Shown one piece after another: positions 43,753 to 52,200 of a stretch of DNA of 64,000 bases. The stretch is from Niallia nealsonii. Lineage in GTDB: Bacteria; Bacillota; Bacilli; Bacillales; Cytobacillaceae. The DNA lies in contig NZ_PISE01000031.1 of the NCBI RefSeq assembly GCF_002835805.1, forward strand, positions 124,001-188,000, in the 5' to 3' direction. Both the position numbers and the translations under genes were made by a program. The first letter of the stretch is position 1, and every line of letters begins with the position of its first letter. Below the pieces are notes generated by a model that was given only the letters and a program-made list of their open reading frames with translations, searched no databases and was not told the origin of the DNA.

Positions 43753-44083
43753 TTGTGAATCTCCTTTATGATGTGAAACAATTTCACTTATGGGTTTCGC
43801 TATTTTACATGTATCTTCTGCTAAAACTTTAACATAATACTCTCATAAATTCTGTAAGGAAAATGTGAACTTTTATTTTCAGAAAAAAATTCTCTCTATA
43901 AAGAGGGACAATGAAATGGATACGAAAGGGAAAAGAACGTCACAAAAGTTGAAAATAAAGAAAATTTTCAATTATAGAAATAAAATTAAATGGAAACATA
44001 ATTCTTTATTTTTCAATATAACGTGTTATACTTTTATTGAAAAATAAAGAATTAGTATAACACATAAAAAGGAGCGGATGTTA
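43753..44083. promoter_or_regulatory. gapB upstream region
   Basis: Short frames here lack domains. The main content is the pair of CcpN-like boxes at 44022-44032 and 44054-44064 and the AAAAAGGAG site of gapB. Confidence 0.5.
44022..44064. promoter_or_regulatory. two inverted CcpN-like operators upstream of gapB
   Basis: The recalled CcpN consensus is TRTGHYATAYW. 44022-44032 (CGTGTTATACT) differs at one position; 44054-44064, read on the minus strand (TGTGTTATACT), matches fully. They face each other across 21 bp and the nearer one lies 20 bp before the gapB start. In B. subtilis, CcpN represses gapB and pckA during glycolytic growth. Confidence 0.7.
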
Positions 44084-45115
44084 ATGAGTGTTACAATTGC
44101 GATAAATGGGTTTGGCCGAATTGGAAGAATGGTCTTTAGACAAGCTATCCTGAAGGAAACTATTCATATTGCAGCAATTAATGCTAGTTACTCTGCAGAA
44201 GCGTTAGCACATTTAATTAAATATGACACAACACATGGCAAGTTTGATGGAGAAATAGAGTGGGAGGAAGAGGTTTTAATTGTAAATGGAAAACGCATTT
44301 TGTTAATAAATGAGCGGAATCCATCATTGTTACCGTGGAAACAATTACATATAGATATTGTGGTAGAAGCAACAGGCAAATTCAATAGCCGGGAAAAAGC
44401 GGCTCTTCATTTAGAAGCAGGAGCAAAAAAAGTAGTATTAACAGCACCTGGAGACAATGTAGATGCAACGATTGTAATGGGTGTAAATGAAGAAACATTA
44501 GATATACACGAACATACCGTTATCTCCAACGCATCATGTACAACTAATTGTTTAGGACCCGTTGTAAAAGTGATTGACGATTCATTTGGCATTGAAAATG
44601 GCTTGATGACAACTATCCATGCGTATACAAACGATCAAAACAATATCGACAATCCTCATAAAGATTTAAGACGAGCAAGATCTTGCGGGCAAAATATTAT
44701 CCCAACAACAACAGGTGCCGCTAAAGCTTTAAAACTGATTTTGCCTCATTTAGACGGCAAACTTCATGGCATGGCCTTAAGAGTGCCTACTCAAAATGTT
44801 TCTCTTGTGGATTTAGTGGTTGATTTAAAGAAAAACACAACAGTAGAAGAGGTAAATAATTGTTTTGCTAAAGCACAAAAAGAAGAGTTAAAAGGCATTT
44901 TGGAAATTACCGATGAACCTTTAGTATCGAGCGATTTTAATACCACAACGGTTTCAGCAACAATCGATGGCTTATCGACCATGATGATTGGAGAAAAAAA
45001 ATTAAAGATACTTGCATGGTATGATAATGAATGGGGTTATTCTTCAAGAGTGGTAGATTTGGTTGCTTATGTTGGAGAGCAGCTTAATCAAAAAAATACA
45101 GCATTGGTTGGGTGA
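44084..45115 (+). CDS. gapB: glyceraldehyde-3-phosphate dehydrogenase, GapB type
   Basis: 343 aa. INGFGRIGRMVFRQA at the N-terminus (nucleotide binding), AINASYSAEALAHLIKYDTT near 31-50, catalytic Cys in SNASCTTNCLGP near 152, and the C-terminal WYDNEWGYSSRVVDL. INAS in place of the glycolytic VND at the end of beta-2 (Asp missing) points to NADP use and the gluconeogenic GapB class. ATG 44084 fits AAAAAGGAG; ATG 44078 is closer and less likely. CcpN-like boxes upstream support gluconeogenic regulation. Confidence 0.93.
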   Translation: MSVTIAINGFGRIGRMVFRQAILKETIHIAAINASYSAEALAHLIKYDTTHGKFDGEIEWEEEVLIVNGKRILLINERNPSLLPWKQLHIDIVVEATGKFNSREKAALHLEAGAKKVVLTAPGDNVDATIVMGVNEETLDIHEHTVISNASCTTNCLGPVVKVIDDSFGIENGLMTTIHAYTNDQNNIDNPHKDLRRARSCGQNIIPTTTGAAKALKLILPHLDGKLHGMALRVPTQNVSLVDLVVDLKKNTTVEEVNNCFAKAQKEELKGILEITDEPLVSSDFNTTTVSATIDGLSTMMIGEKKLKILAWYDNEWGYSSRVVDLVAYVGEQLNQKNTALVG

Positions 45116-45131
45116 AAAGTCGAATAACAGA

Positions 45132-45170
45132 AGAAAAAGGCTTGCTGATGTTCGATTGGCAAGCTTTTTT
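45132..45170 (+). terminator. terminator after gapB
   Basis: AAAGGCTTGC / GCAAGCTTTTTT hairpin, 17 bp after the stop. Confidence 0.85.
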
Positions 45171-45261
45171 CTTGGAAAAAATAGTCTTATATTTTGAAAA
45201 GGCTAATCAGAATAAGATAGCATATACATACAAAAATACGTAATAGCAGAGCGTAATAATA

Positions 45262-45728
45262 ATGGAGAGATATGTAGCTATAATCATTGCGATACTATGT
45301 ATAAATAGTTTGGCGGCCTGCTCTAAATCAGAATCAATCGCTCCTCATCATTTCTATTCATCTGAGGAAGCAATCAAAAATGGCGATATTGTTATACATG
45401 GGGAAATAAACAATAATAATAATATAGAGAGATGGGATCAGTTTTTAAAGAAAGTAGCCGAAAAACAAACAGATACCATTCGTATCACAAGCTACACAAA
45501 TGAAGGAGACTGATTTTTCAGAATTTTAATTATAATGAAGATAAGCAGAAAATTATCTATCATTTGGATAACTCACAGGATAGCTATGCTGGAGAAGATA
45601 GGGGCATAGAAAAAGCCGAATGTTCCCATATAGAGAAGAAATCGAATAACGAAGAACAGATAATAGCATATTATATTTCTGGATGTTCCAACAACGAAGA
45701 AACGCTGCTTATGCAAGTCGATAAATAG
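45262..45728 (+). pseudogene. DUF4362 lipoprotein-like gene, frameshifted
   Basis: The N-terminal lipoprotein signal IIIAILCINSLAAC (lipobox LAAC) is followed by HGEINNNNNIERWDQFLKKV and IRITSYTNEGD, then a stop at 45511-45513. The remainder continues one frame over: FQNFNYNEDKQKIIYHLDNS, then GEDRGIEKAECSHI and a second Cys in ISGCSNNEE, to 45728. These blocks match the DUF4362 layout. One indel separates the parts. Confidence 0.75.
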
Positions 45729-46032
45729 TACCTGAAAATGCAGGAACTCGATAATAGTTTTGAGTGTGCATAAACGAACAAATAAAAAATGAATTGAAAC
45801 ACCCGCAAAAAAAATCTTATAAAATGTTTGTGTGATCAATAAAAATATTGCTGTGAACGTATCGTATTAAATTAAGTGGATTAAATGATAGACGTACTCG
45901 TAATTTTTTATTTCGTCTCACTATCATAAGTATACTTAATAATGAGACAGAATATTTCCTTTTTTATATGACTTCCTATAATATATATTATGTCGGGGGC
46001 GTTATTTGAAACAAAAAAAGAGCAAGCAGCAC
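45729..46032. other. intergenic stretch
   Basis: No gene, clear terminator or repeat was recognised. The sequence is AT-rich. Confidence 0.4.
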
Positions 46033-46404
46033 TTACTCCACTCTATATCGATAATCCTTTGATTTTATATGTTCTAAATCAATGTATTTTGTACTGTATT
46101 CAATGACATCATTGATAAATAATTGATGTTTTTGGGCAAATTCTTTTACATAATTTAATAATTCTTTATCATATGTTGTTTTATATTGAATTCGATCTTT
46201 TGGTCTTGTTTTTTTATCAAACGTGATGCTTCCATCCGCCAACACATGCTGCAATCCATTTTCAATTAAATAATTGGCGTGCGTATCATGTTCATCAGCA
46301 AGCTCATTTAATTGTGCAATAATGCTTTTGCTGATATTTGTGCGAAACTTTACTCTTGTTTCATCGATTTCTTGAATCAATCTCCCATTAACCTTTTTCC
46401 ACAT
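46033..46404 (-). CDS. RHH/Arc-like conserved protein (often annotated rRNA methyltransferase)
   Basis: 123 aa with two similar halves: VKFRTNISKSIIAQLNELAD near 18-37 followed by HANYLIENGLQHVL, and IQYKTTYDKELLNYVKEFAQ near 72-91 followed by FINDVIEYSTKYI. Each half looks like a ribbon-helix-helix. It is a conserved Bacillus family sometimes labelled rRNA methyltransferase, but no SAM-binding motif is visible, so DNA binding is more likely. ATG 46404 after AAAAGGTG. Confidence 0.75.
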   Translation of the reverse strand: MWKKVNGRLIQEIDETRVKFRTNISKSIIAQLNELADEHDTHANYLIENGLQHVLADGSITFDKKTRPKDRIQYKTTYDKELLNYVKEFAQKHQLFINDVIEYSTKYIDLEHIKSKDYRYRVE

Positions 46405-46792
<388 letters not shown>

Positions 46793-48493
46793 TTATTTTT
46801 TTGAGGATATATACTCCTTTTCAACAGGAACTAAGTTCGCTATCATATTGTTAACGGCACTAAACAGAGCTTTTATAGATGAGGACATAATATCTACGTC
46901 AATCCCACAGCCCCAATATACGTTACCATCTAAAGTAGTAATCCCTACATAAGATACAGCTTTTGATCCTGAACCTATTTCCAACGCATGCTCTGTATAG
47001 ACTAAATCCTTATACTGAATATCCAATTGAGTTTGAAGAGCATTGCTGATAGCGTCTAGTCTGCCATTTCCGCTGCCTGTCAACTCATGTTCTTCATTAT
47101 TCATCCGGATTGATACAATCGTTTCATACTGTTCATTTGGAGCAAAATTGTAATGGATAAACTCAACAGGTGTCTTGATATTGACATACTCATTCATGAA
47201 TATGTCATAAATGTCATTCGGCAGCAGTTCTTTATGCTTGTGATCGGAAACATTTTTTACACTATACCCAAAACTTTCGCGCATTTTGGTAGGCAAGTCA
47301 AATCCATATTTTTGTTGAAGTATATAACCGATTCCCCCTTTTCCGGATTGGCTGTTAATTCGGATAATATCTCCTTCATATTCTCTGCCAATATCCATCG
47401 GATCAATCAATAGATAAGGTACACTCCAATACTGGCATTCTTTTTCTTCGCGCCATTTCATTCCTTTGGCAATGGCATCTTGATGGGAACCTGAAAATGC
47501 AGTAAAAACGAGTTCCCCTCCATATGGATGTCTTTCATGAACTGTCATTTTTGTCAATTTTTCATAAACAGAAATGATTTTAGGGACCTGTTCAAAATTC
47601 AGCTTGGCGTCTACTCCATGGGAAAACATATTTAATGCAAGTGTGACAATGTCTACATTGCCTGTTCTTTCTCCATTGCCAAATAATGTTCCCTCCACTC
47701 TCTGCGCTCCGGCAAGCATTGCAAGCTCTGCATCTGCGACGCCAGTGCCCCTGTCATTGTGCGGATGGATAGAAAGAATGACATTGTTCCGGAAGTTCAA
47801 ATGATCGCTCATATACTCAATTTGGCTTGCATAAATGTGAGGCATGGACATGGATACGGTAGCTGGCAAGTTGATAATTACCTTGTTATCCGCTGTAGGC
47901 TGCCATATATCAAGTACCGAGTTGCAAATGTCAAGCGCGTACTCCATTTCTGTACCTGTGAAGCTTTCTGGAGAATACTGAAACTGGAAGTTTCCTTCGG
48001 TTTCAGCAGCATATTTCTTAAGCATTTTTGCTCCAGTTACAGCAATGTCAATAATCTGTTCTTTAGATTTCTTGAATACTTGCTCCCGCTGTGCCACAGA
48101 TGTGGAATTGTAAAGATGCACCACCGCTTTGTTTACACCTCGCAGCGCTTCAAACGTTTTCTTTATAATATGTTCTCTTGACTGTGTCAACACTTGAATG
48201 GTCACATCATCTGGAATCAAATCTTGTTCAATCAATGTGCGTAAAAAAGCATATTCTGTTTCTGATGCAGCAGGAAAACCTACTTCTATTTCCTTAAAGC
48301 CAACCTCCAAAAGCAATTGAAAATATTCTAACTTTTCTTCCAGGCTCATCGGAACGACCAAAGCCTGATTTCCATCTCGAAGATCCACACTACACCAAGC
48401 AGGAGCTTCTTCAATATACTCCTTCTCCATCCACTTCAAGCTTTTTACTGGGGGCATAAAGTAACCCCTAGCATACTTTTCAATACTTTTCAT
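46793..48493 (-). CDS. leuA: 2-isopropylmalate synthase, type 2
   Basis: 566 aa. First committed enzyme of leucine synthesis (2-oxoisovalerate plus acetyl-CoA). Catalytic barrel: CSVDLRDGNQALVVPMSLEE near residues 36-55, IHPHNDRGTGVADAELAML near 243-261, and LFGNGERTGNVD near 271. The C-terminal regulatory domain (about 430-560) has GSGNGRLDAISNAL and VYWGCGIDVDI. This is the long, fungal-like LeuA form. ATG 48493 (MKSIEKYARG) follows AAAGGGG. Preceded by a T-box leader. No other leu gene is adjacent. Confidence 0.95.
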   Translation of the reverse strand: MKSIEKYARGYFMPPVKSLKWMEKEYIEEAPAWCSVDLRDGNQALVVPMSLEEKLEYFQLLLEVGFKEIEVGFPAASETEYAFLRTLIEQDLIPDDVTIQVLTQSREHIIKKTFEALRGVNKAVVHLYNSTSVAQREQVFKKSKEQIIDIAVTGAKMLKKYAAETEGNFQFQYSPESFTGTEMEYALDICNSVLDIWQPTADNKVIINLPATVSMSMPHIYASQIEYMSDHLNFRNNVILSIHPHNDRGTGVADAELAMLAGAQRVEGTLFGNGERTGNVDIVTLALNMFSHGVDAKLNFEQVPKIISVYEKLTKMTVHERHPYGGELVFTAFSGSHQDAIAKGMKWREEKECQYWSVPYLLIDPMDIGREYEGDIIRINSQSGKGGIGYILQQKYGFDLPTKMRESFGYSVKNVSDHKHKELLPNDIYDIFMNEYVNIKTPVEFIHYNFAPNEQYETIVSIRMNNEEHELTGSGNGRLDAISNALQTQLDIQYKDLVYTEHALEIGSGSKAVSYVGITTLDGNVYWGCGIDVDIMSSSIKALFSAVNNMIANLVPVEKEYISSKK

Positions 48494-48545
48494 TTTGTAT
48501 TTCCCCTTTTTCTTTAATAGTTGGTTTAAATTAAAATAAAAAAAG

Positions 48546-48775
48546 CCTATCATCTCATAAGAGACGACAGGCTTTGCCTACGTGGTACCACTCTTTTTGA
48601 TTCATTTAAAAAACTAAATGAACCCGCTTAAAGACTTTATTACGGCAGTCAACCGTTAAGACCTACATATCAGTCTTACCACTCCTGGGTGAGTTGGGGA
48701 GTTCATCGACTGTCTTTCACCAACCGACAGCTCTCTAAACGATGAATATTCCTTAATAATCCCAATCATTGCGTT
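48546..48775 (-). ncRNA. T-box leader of leuA
   Basis: Minus strand: stem I with the AGAGAGCTG purine box, the conserved T-box sequence GAGTGGTACCACG near 48580-48592, and a terminator (AAGCCTGTCGTCTC / GAGATGATAGGCTT, then TTTTTT) ending near 48546. CTC triplets in the stem I loop region near 48700 could serve as the leucine specifier, but the exact one was not proven. Uncharged tRNA-Leu would disrupt termination and allow leuA expression. Confidence 0.92.
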
Positions 48776-48981
48776 TGAATTATCTGATTTTCATAATTTT
48801 ATAATTTGTTGAGTAAATAGTCAACTCCTAATTTAGCTGACTAATTTTATTTCCATTTCTGCTATTAAACAATTTATCTGGTAACTATCGATGATATAAC
48901 AGTAAATGCCAGTAATTTTACAAGATTTCAAAAAATCTATATACATTTTAATCTATTCATTCTTACAGCTCTATTTATCTA

Positions 48982-49995
48982 TCATAACTCCTTTCGGTTA
49001 GGAATCCTCGATTTTCTAAAGCCATCAAATATATGAATAACAGCAAATACAATACAAATTGAAATGATTCCACCGGTTATCCACACTTTTAGCTGCAGAG
49101 CTGTGATAGAAAATAAGTCGGTCATATAAAGGATAAATTCTTTATTTAACAAATCTGGATGGCTGAAAACAACAATAAACACAACGGTTGCTAAAATTTC
49201 GATAATGCTATTTATGATTGCCATATTTTTGGTCCATTGACCTTTTATTAATTGATAAAGGGCAAAGGTAATTTCCGCTCCAATTATAACTACAACGATT
49301 GGCCAATACTTTAGCAAAATATCCTGATTCATCGCTGATGTAATAAACTCAAGCCTATTTCCGCCCCCTTGATATACTCCAAGAAGATGATTGGCATAAA
49401 AATAAAGTGTTGCCCATATAGCTGTCCATAGGAGGCTTCCAAATACCTCACACTTTGTGATAGCCTTTTTCTTTGGGATATAAGAAATATTCTTTAAATC
49501 ATCAGGTGTCCATAGCTGAAAACTTGTGGTTAAAGGTTTCGTGTCTTTGACTTTGTCTATTCGCTCTAAAATAGCAAAAGCGATAGTTAACCAGAAGAAT
49601 ACTTGGAGACTTGTTTCGAGAACTCTCCAAATTCCTATTCCGATCATGTCTAATACAAGATTCATGACTGCTTCTTCCCCGTTAAAACCAATGATATGCT
49701 CTGTAATCATGGAAAGTAGGGAAATAACAGCAGCAATAGGCAAAATCATTTTTAATAAAGATAGATATAGATCAAAGTAACGTGGTCCAATTAAATGCAT
49801 GGGCTGATCCCGATAGCGGCTCGCTAAAGTAGCTGGATTGCCTAGTTTCTCAAGCGCTAATTTCATATCGTCTTCTGTATAATCATCTGGAAGCATATCC
49901 TTAATAGTGGATCTTAATTCCATTCCGATATCTTCACGGTTTTTTTCAGGCAGCCTTCGAATAACTTCTTCTATATAAATCTCAATCAGATCCAT
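48982..49995 (-). CDS. HAAS domain membrane protein
   Basis: 337 aa. N-terminal HAAS domain (about 1-65): IEEVIRRLPEKNREDIGMEL, then ALEKLGNPATLASRYRD. At least six hydrophobic segments follow. HAAS proteins are anti-sigma-like or sensory membrane proteins typically encoded next to PadR regulators. Overlaps the padR gene by 14 bp, so the pair is translationally linked. Confidence 0.85.
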   Translation of the reverse strand: MDLIEIYIEEVIRRLPEKNREDIGMELRSTIKDMLPDDYTEDDMKLALEKLGNPATLASRYRDQPMHLIGPRYFDLYLSLLKMILPIAAVISLLSMITEHIIGFNGEEAVMNLVLDMIGIGIWRVLETSLQVFFWLTIAFAILERIDKVKDTKPLTTSFQLWTPDDLKNISYIPKKKAITKCEVFGSLLWTAIWATLYFYANHLLGVYQGGGNRLEFITSAMNQDILLKYWPIVVVIIGAEITFALYQLIKGQWTKNMAIINSIIEILATVVFIVVFSHPDLLNKEFILYMTDLFSITALQLKVWITGGIISICIVFAVIHIFDGFRKSRIPNRKEL

Positions 49996-50329
49996 CGTCT
50001 TCCTCTCCTTTTAATAATCCATATAGTTCTTTTGAATTTTTTAACCATTCCTTTTTCAGCTGCAAAAAGATATCCATTCCATATTCGCTTAAAACATAAT
50101 ACTTGCGGGGCCTGCTTTCTGTAGTATCCCAAATGCTGGTCACTAGTTCTTGTTTTTCTAAACGACGTAACAATGGATATAACGTACTTTGATCAATCGC
50201 TATTCCTGAATTCTCCAGTAATTGAACCAAAAAATAGCCATATTGAGGTGTTTGCAATTGACTTAATACAGCTAATGTCAATGTTCCCCTTCTTAGTTCC
50301 GTCGTTAATGAATTTAATAATGTACCCAT
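49982..50329 (-). CDS. PadR family transcriptional regulator
   Basis: 115 aa winged helix: LSQLQTPQYGYFLVQLLENS near residues 21-40, then LYPLLRRLEKQELVTSIWD near 51-69 and PRKYYVLSEYGMDIF near 78-92. Short PadR (group 2) form, probably autoregulating the operon with the HAAS protein. ATG 50329 after GAGGTGGG. Confidence 0.9.
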   Translation of the reverse strand: MGTLLNSLTTELRRGTLTLAVLSQLQTPQYGYFLVQLLENSGIAIDQSTLYPLLRRLEKQELVTSIWDTTESRPRKYYVLSEYGMDIFLQLKKEWLKNSKELYGLLKGEEDDGSD

Positions 50330-50525
50330 TCACCCACCTCGTTTATTAAATACTATATGTTATACACTATATGGTTTATCCTATGTAACATACACTATTG
50401 TTGTTACTCAAATAATTGAAATAAATGAATGTAAGTGAAAAGAATAATAATAAATAAGCCATTACTCACCGATTAAAAATCAGGAAGCAATGGCTAAATA
50501 CTTTTTTAAACGAAATCTACTGTTT

Positions 50526-50957
50526 TTAACATAAAACGTTTTGAAGGTTATCGGATCGCAAGCTGTAAGCGACTATTTTCTTTTTATACTGCTTTACAAC
50601 ATCCACATGATCGTCATAACTGTAGACAGATATCTTAATATTTTTTCTGCCTTGCTTAGCATTAATGACTATTGGAGTACCACCGTTCTCTGGATGTAGA
50701 TATAAATGCTCGTTATATCCCGAAAATATTTGATATTTTTCGAGAACAGTAGCTTCGTTAAAATAATGAATAAATTGGATTTTTTCTTCGCCTTTCATAT
50801 TTTTTCCGTTGACGGTTATCGTAGCATTTTCATCATTTAGTTTTGAATGCATTTCATACTTTCTTATAAGCCAGTTCACCACACCGGTTGGAAGACAAGT
50901 CATTAATACTTTAATCATACATACTACAAGTGTCGTAATTATAACAGCCCATGTCAT
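50526..50957 (-). CDS. yfmQ: YfmQ family protein
   Basis: 143 aa. N-terminal membrane helix VIITTLVVCMIKVLMTCLPT followed by GVVNWLIRKYEMHSKL, then LYLHPENGGTPIVIN near 85-99 and VYSYDDHVDVVKQYKKKIVA near 111-130. Collinear with B. subtilis YfmQ (about 146 aa). Membrane-anchored, function unknown. ATG 50957 after GGAGATGATGAT. Confidence 0.88.
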   Translation of the reverse strand: MTWAVIITTLVVCMIKVLMTCLPTGVVNWLIRKYEMHSKLNDENATITVNGKNMKGEEKIQFIHYFNEATVLEKYQIFSGYNEHLYLHPENGGTPIVINAKQGRKNIKISVYSYDDHVDVVKQYKKKIVAYSLRSDNLQNVLC

Positions 50958-51102
50958 CTATCATCATCTCCGTTACTTTCTTTTTCAACATTTTGTTTTC
51001 ATTCTATTATCATAATAAAAACTGGAGAAATTAAACCATCCAATTCCCTTGAAAAATAATCATCCACTTTAAAAAAGACCATTTCCACCTAGAAATAAAC
51101 AA

Positions 51103-51147
51103 TAAAAAATTCCTTTCCGTTAGTATCTCAGGAGAGGAATTTTTTAT
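51103..51147. terminator. terminator-like hairpin
   Basis: AAAAAATTCCTTTCC / GGAGAGGAATTTTTT with a loop of about 11 nt. Probably ends the HAD transcript arriving from the right. Confidence 0.75.
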
Positions 51148-51210
51148 GAAGTATATGTATTGAAAAAGAAGTAATGGAAAAAAAATCCGTTATTCGTTTT
51201 TTATAGCGCA

Positions 51211-51262
51211 AGAAAAAGTTTAATAAAGGAAAATATAAAAAAACTTTTTCTCCTTTATTAAA
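51211..51262. repeat. interlocking inverted repeats (pseudoknot-like)
   Basis: AGAAAAAGTTT (51211-51221) pairs with AAACTTTTTCT (51241-51251). TTTAATAAAGGA (51219-51230) pairs with TCCTTTATTAAA (51251-51262). The two stems interleave in pseudoknot order and share three bases at one junction, so they are either a pseudoknot or mutually exclusive hairpins. Confidence 0.7.
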
Positions 51263-51329
51263 GCAGAGCACTCTTAAATATCGTAAATAACTGATTAAAA
51301 AGTTATGAAGTTAGAAAACAATATTCTTA

Positions 51330-52058
51330 TTATAACTTTATGCTATTTTTAATCAAAATTTTTTTCAGAATAGAAGTAGGACTGTTAAAAGCATCCATAA
51401 TATAGTCTGGATTGTATTCCATTTCATTGGAGATTGGATGATTTCTTCTATTGACCCATATAGATTTCCAGCCTGCTTTCTTAGCTCCTACTACATCGTT
51501 CATATAAGAGTCTCCTATATAATAGGAGTTTTCTGGGATTATTCCCATTTTCTCTTGAACATAAGAAAATATTTTTTGACTAGGCTTTGAAATTCCTACT
51601 TTACCAGATATAAAGATATTTTCTTCTTTAATCCAGTTAGTGAGAAGTAGTTGTGCTATTTTGCTTTCTTGATGACTCGTTGGTCCATTTGTTATGACTC
51701 CCATATTGATTCCTAGGCATTTTGCAAAATGAAGCACTTCTTTCATTTCTGGATGGAGTACTATTTTCTTTTGGTTCGATTCATAAATGGATTGAAATAA
51801 AAAGGCATCTTCCCGCTTTATTTGGATTCCAAGTGATTCAAAAGCTTTGCTGATTCTGTATATATGCATATCTGTTTTGGTCATTTTCCCTGCATTCACC
51901 AGTTCAAATACTTCATCACTATAATATCTGCTTTTTACAAAAAGCAATTCTATGGAGCAATTATACTGATACTGATCAAATACTTCATGATAAGCATCTT
52001 TAAAGGGGATTAGTTGGTCGTATAATGTATCGTCCACATCAAATAATATGTTTATCAT
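51330..52058 (-). CDS. HAD superfamily hydrolase, YjjG-like
   Basis: 242 aa. Motif I ILFDVDDTLYDQ at the N-terminus, motif II MGVITNGPTSHQESK near residue 119, Lys in GKVGISKPSQKIF near 153, and motif IV YYIGDSYMNDVVGAKKAGWK near 180-199. The DVDDT and ITNGP pattern suits nucleotidase or 5-carbon-phosphate phosphatase members. ATG 52058 after AAGGAGG. It lies downstream of the tkt terminator's far side, upstream of tkt's end, on the same strand but as a separate transcript. Confidence 0.88.
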   Translation of the reverse strand: MINILFDVDDTLYDQLIPFKDAYHEVFDQYQYNCSIELLFVKSRYYSDEVFELVNAGKMTKTDMHIYRISKAFESLGIQIKREDAFLFQSIYESNQKKIVLHPEMKEVLHFAKCLGINMGVITNGPTSHQESKIAQLLLTNWIKEENIFISGKVGISKPSQKIFSYVQEKMGIIPENSYYIGDSYMNDVVGAKKAGWKSIWVNRRNHPISNEMEYNPDYIMDAFNSPTSILKKILIKNSIKL

Positions 52059-52153
52059 TAGCTCCTCCTTAACAATCCGATTATACTAGTTCTAGTTTTG
52101 AATATTTTATAGGAAAACTTGCATGTTTCATCTATTCCTTTTTAAAACTCTCC

Positions 52154-52200
52154 AAGAAGGAAAAGGTTTAAGACTTTTTGCCTTAAACCTTTTCCTTCTT
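52154..52200. terminator. long hairpin terminating the sugar operon
   Basis: AAGAAGGAAAAGGTTTAAG / CTTAAACCTTTTCCTTCTT, a 19-bp perfect stem with a 9-nt loop, directly adjoining the transketolase stop at 52201. Confidence 0.85.

Larger units (their letters stand above)
50958..51329. other. intergenic region with two structured elements
   Basis: Contains the terminator at 51103-51147 and the interlocking inverted repeats at 51211-51262. No reading frame of note. Confidence 0.5.

Noticed and set aside
43865-44047. 60-codon frame upstream of gapB
   Set aside because: Runs through the CcpN-like operators; no ribosome binding site; Lys/Asn-rich as expected from AT-rich DNA.
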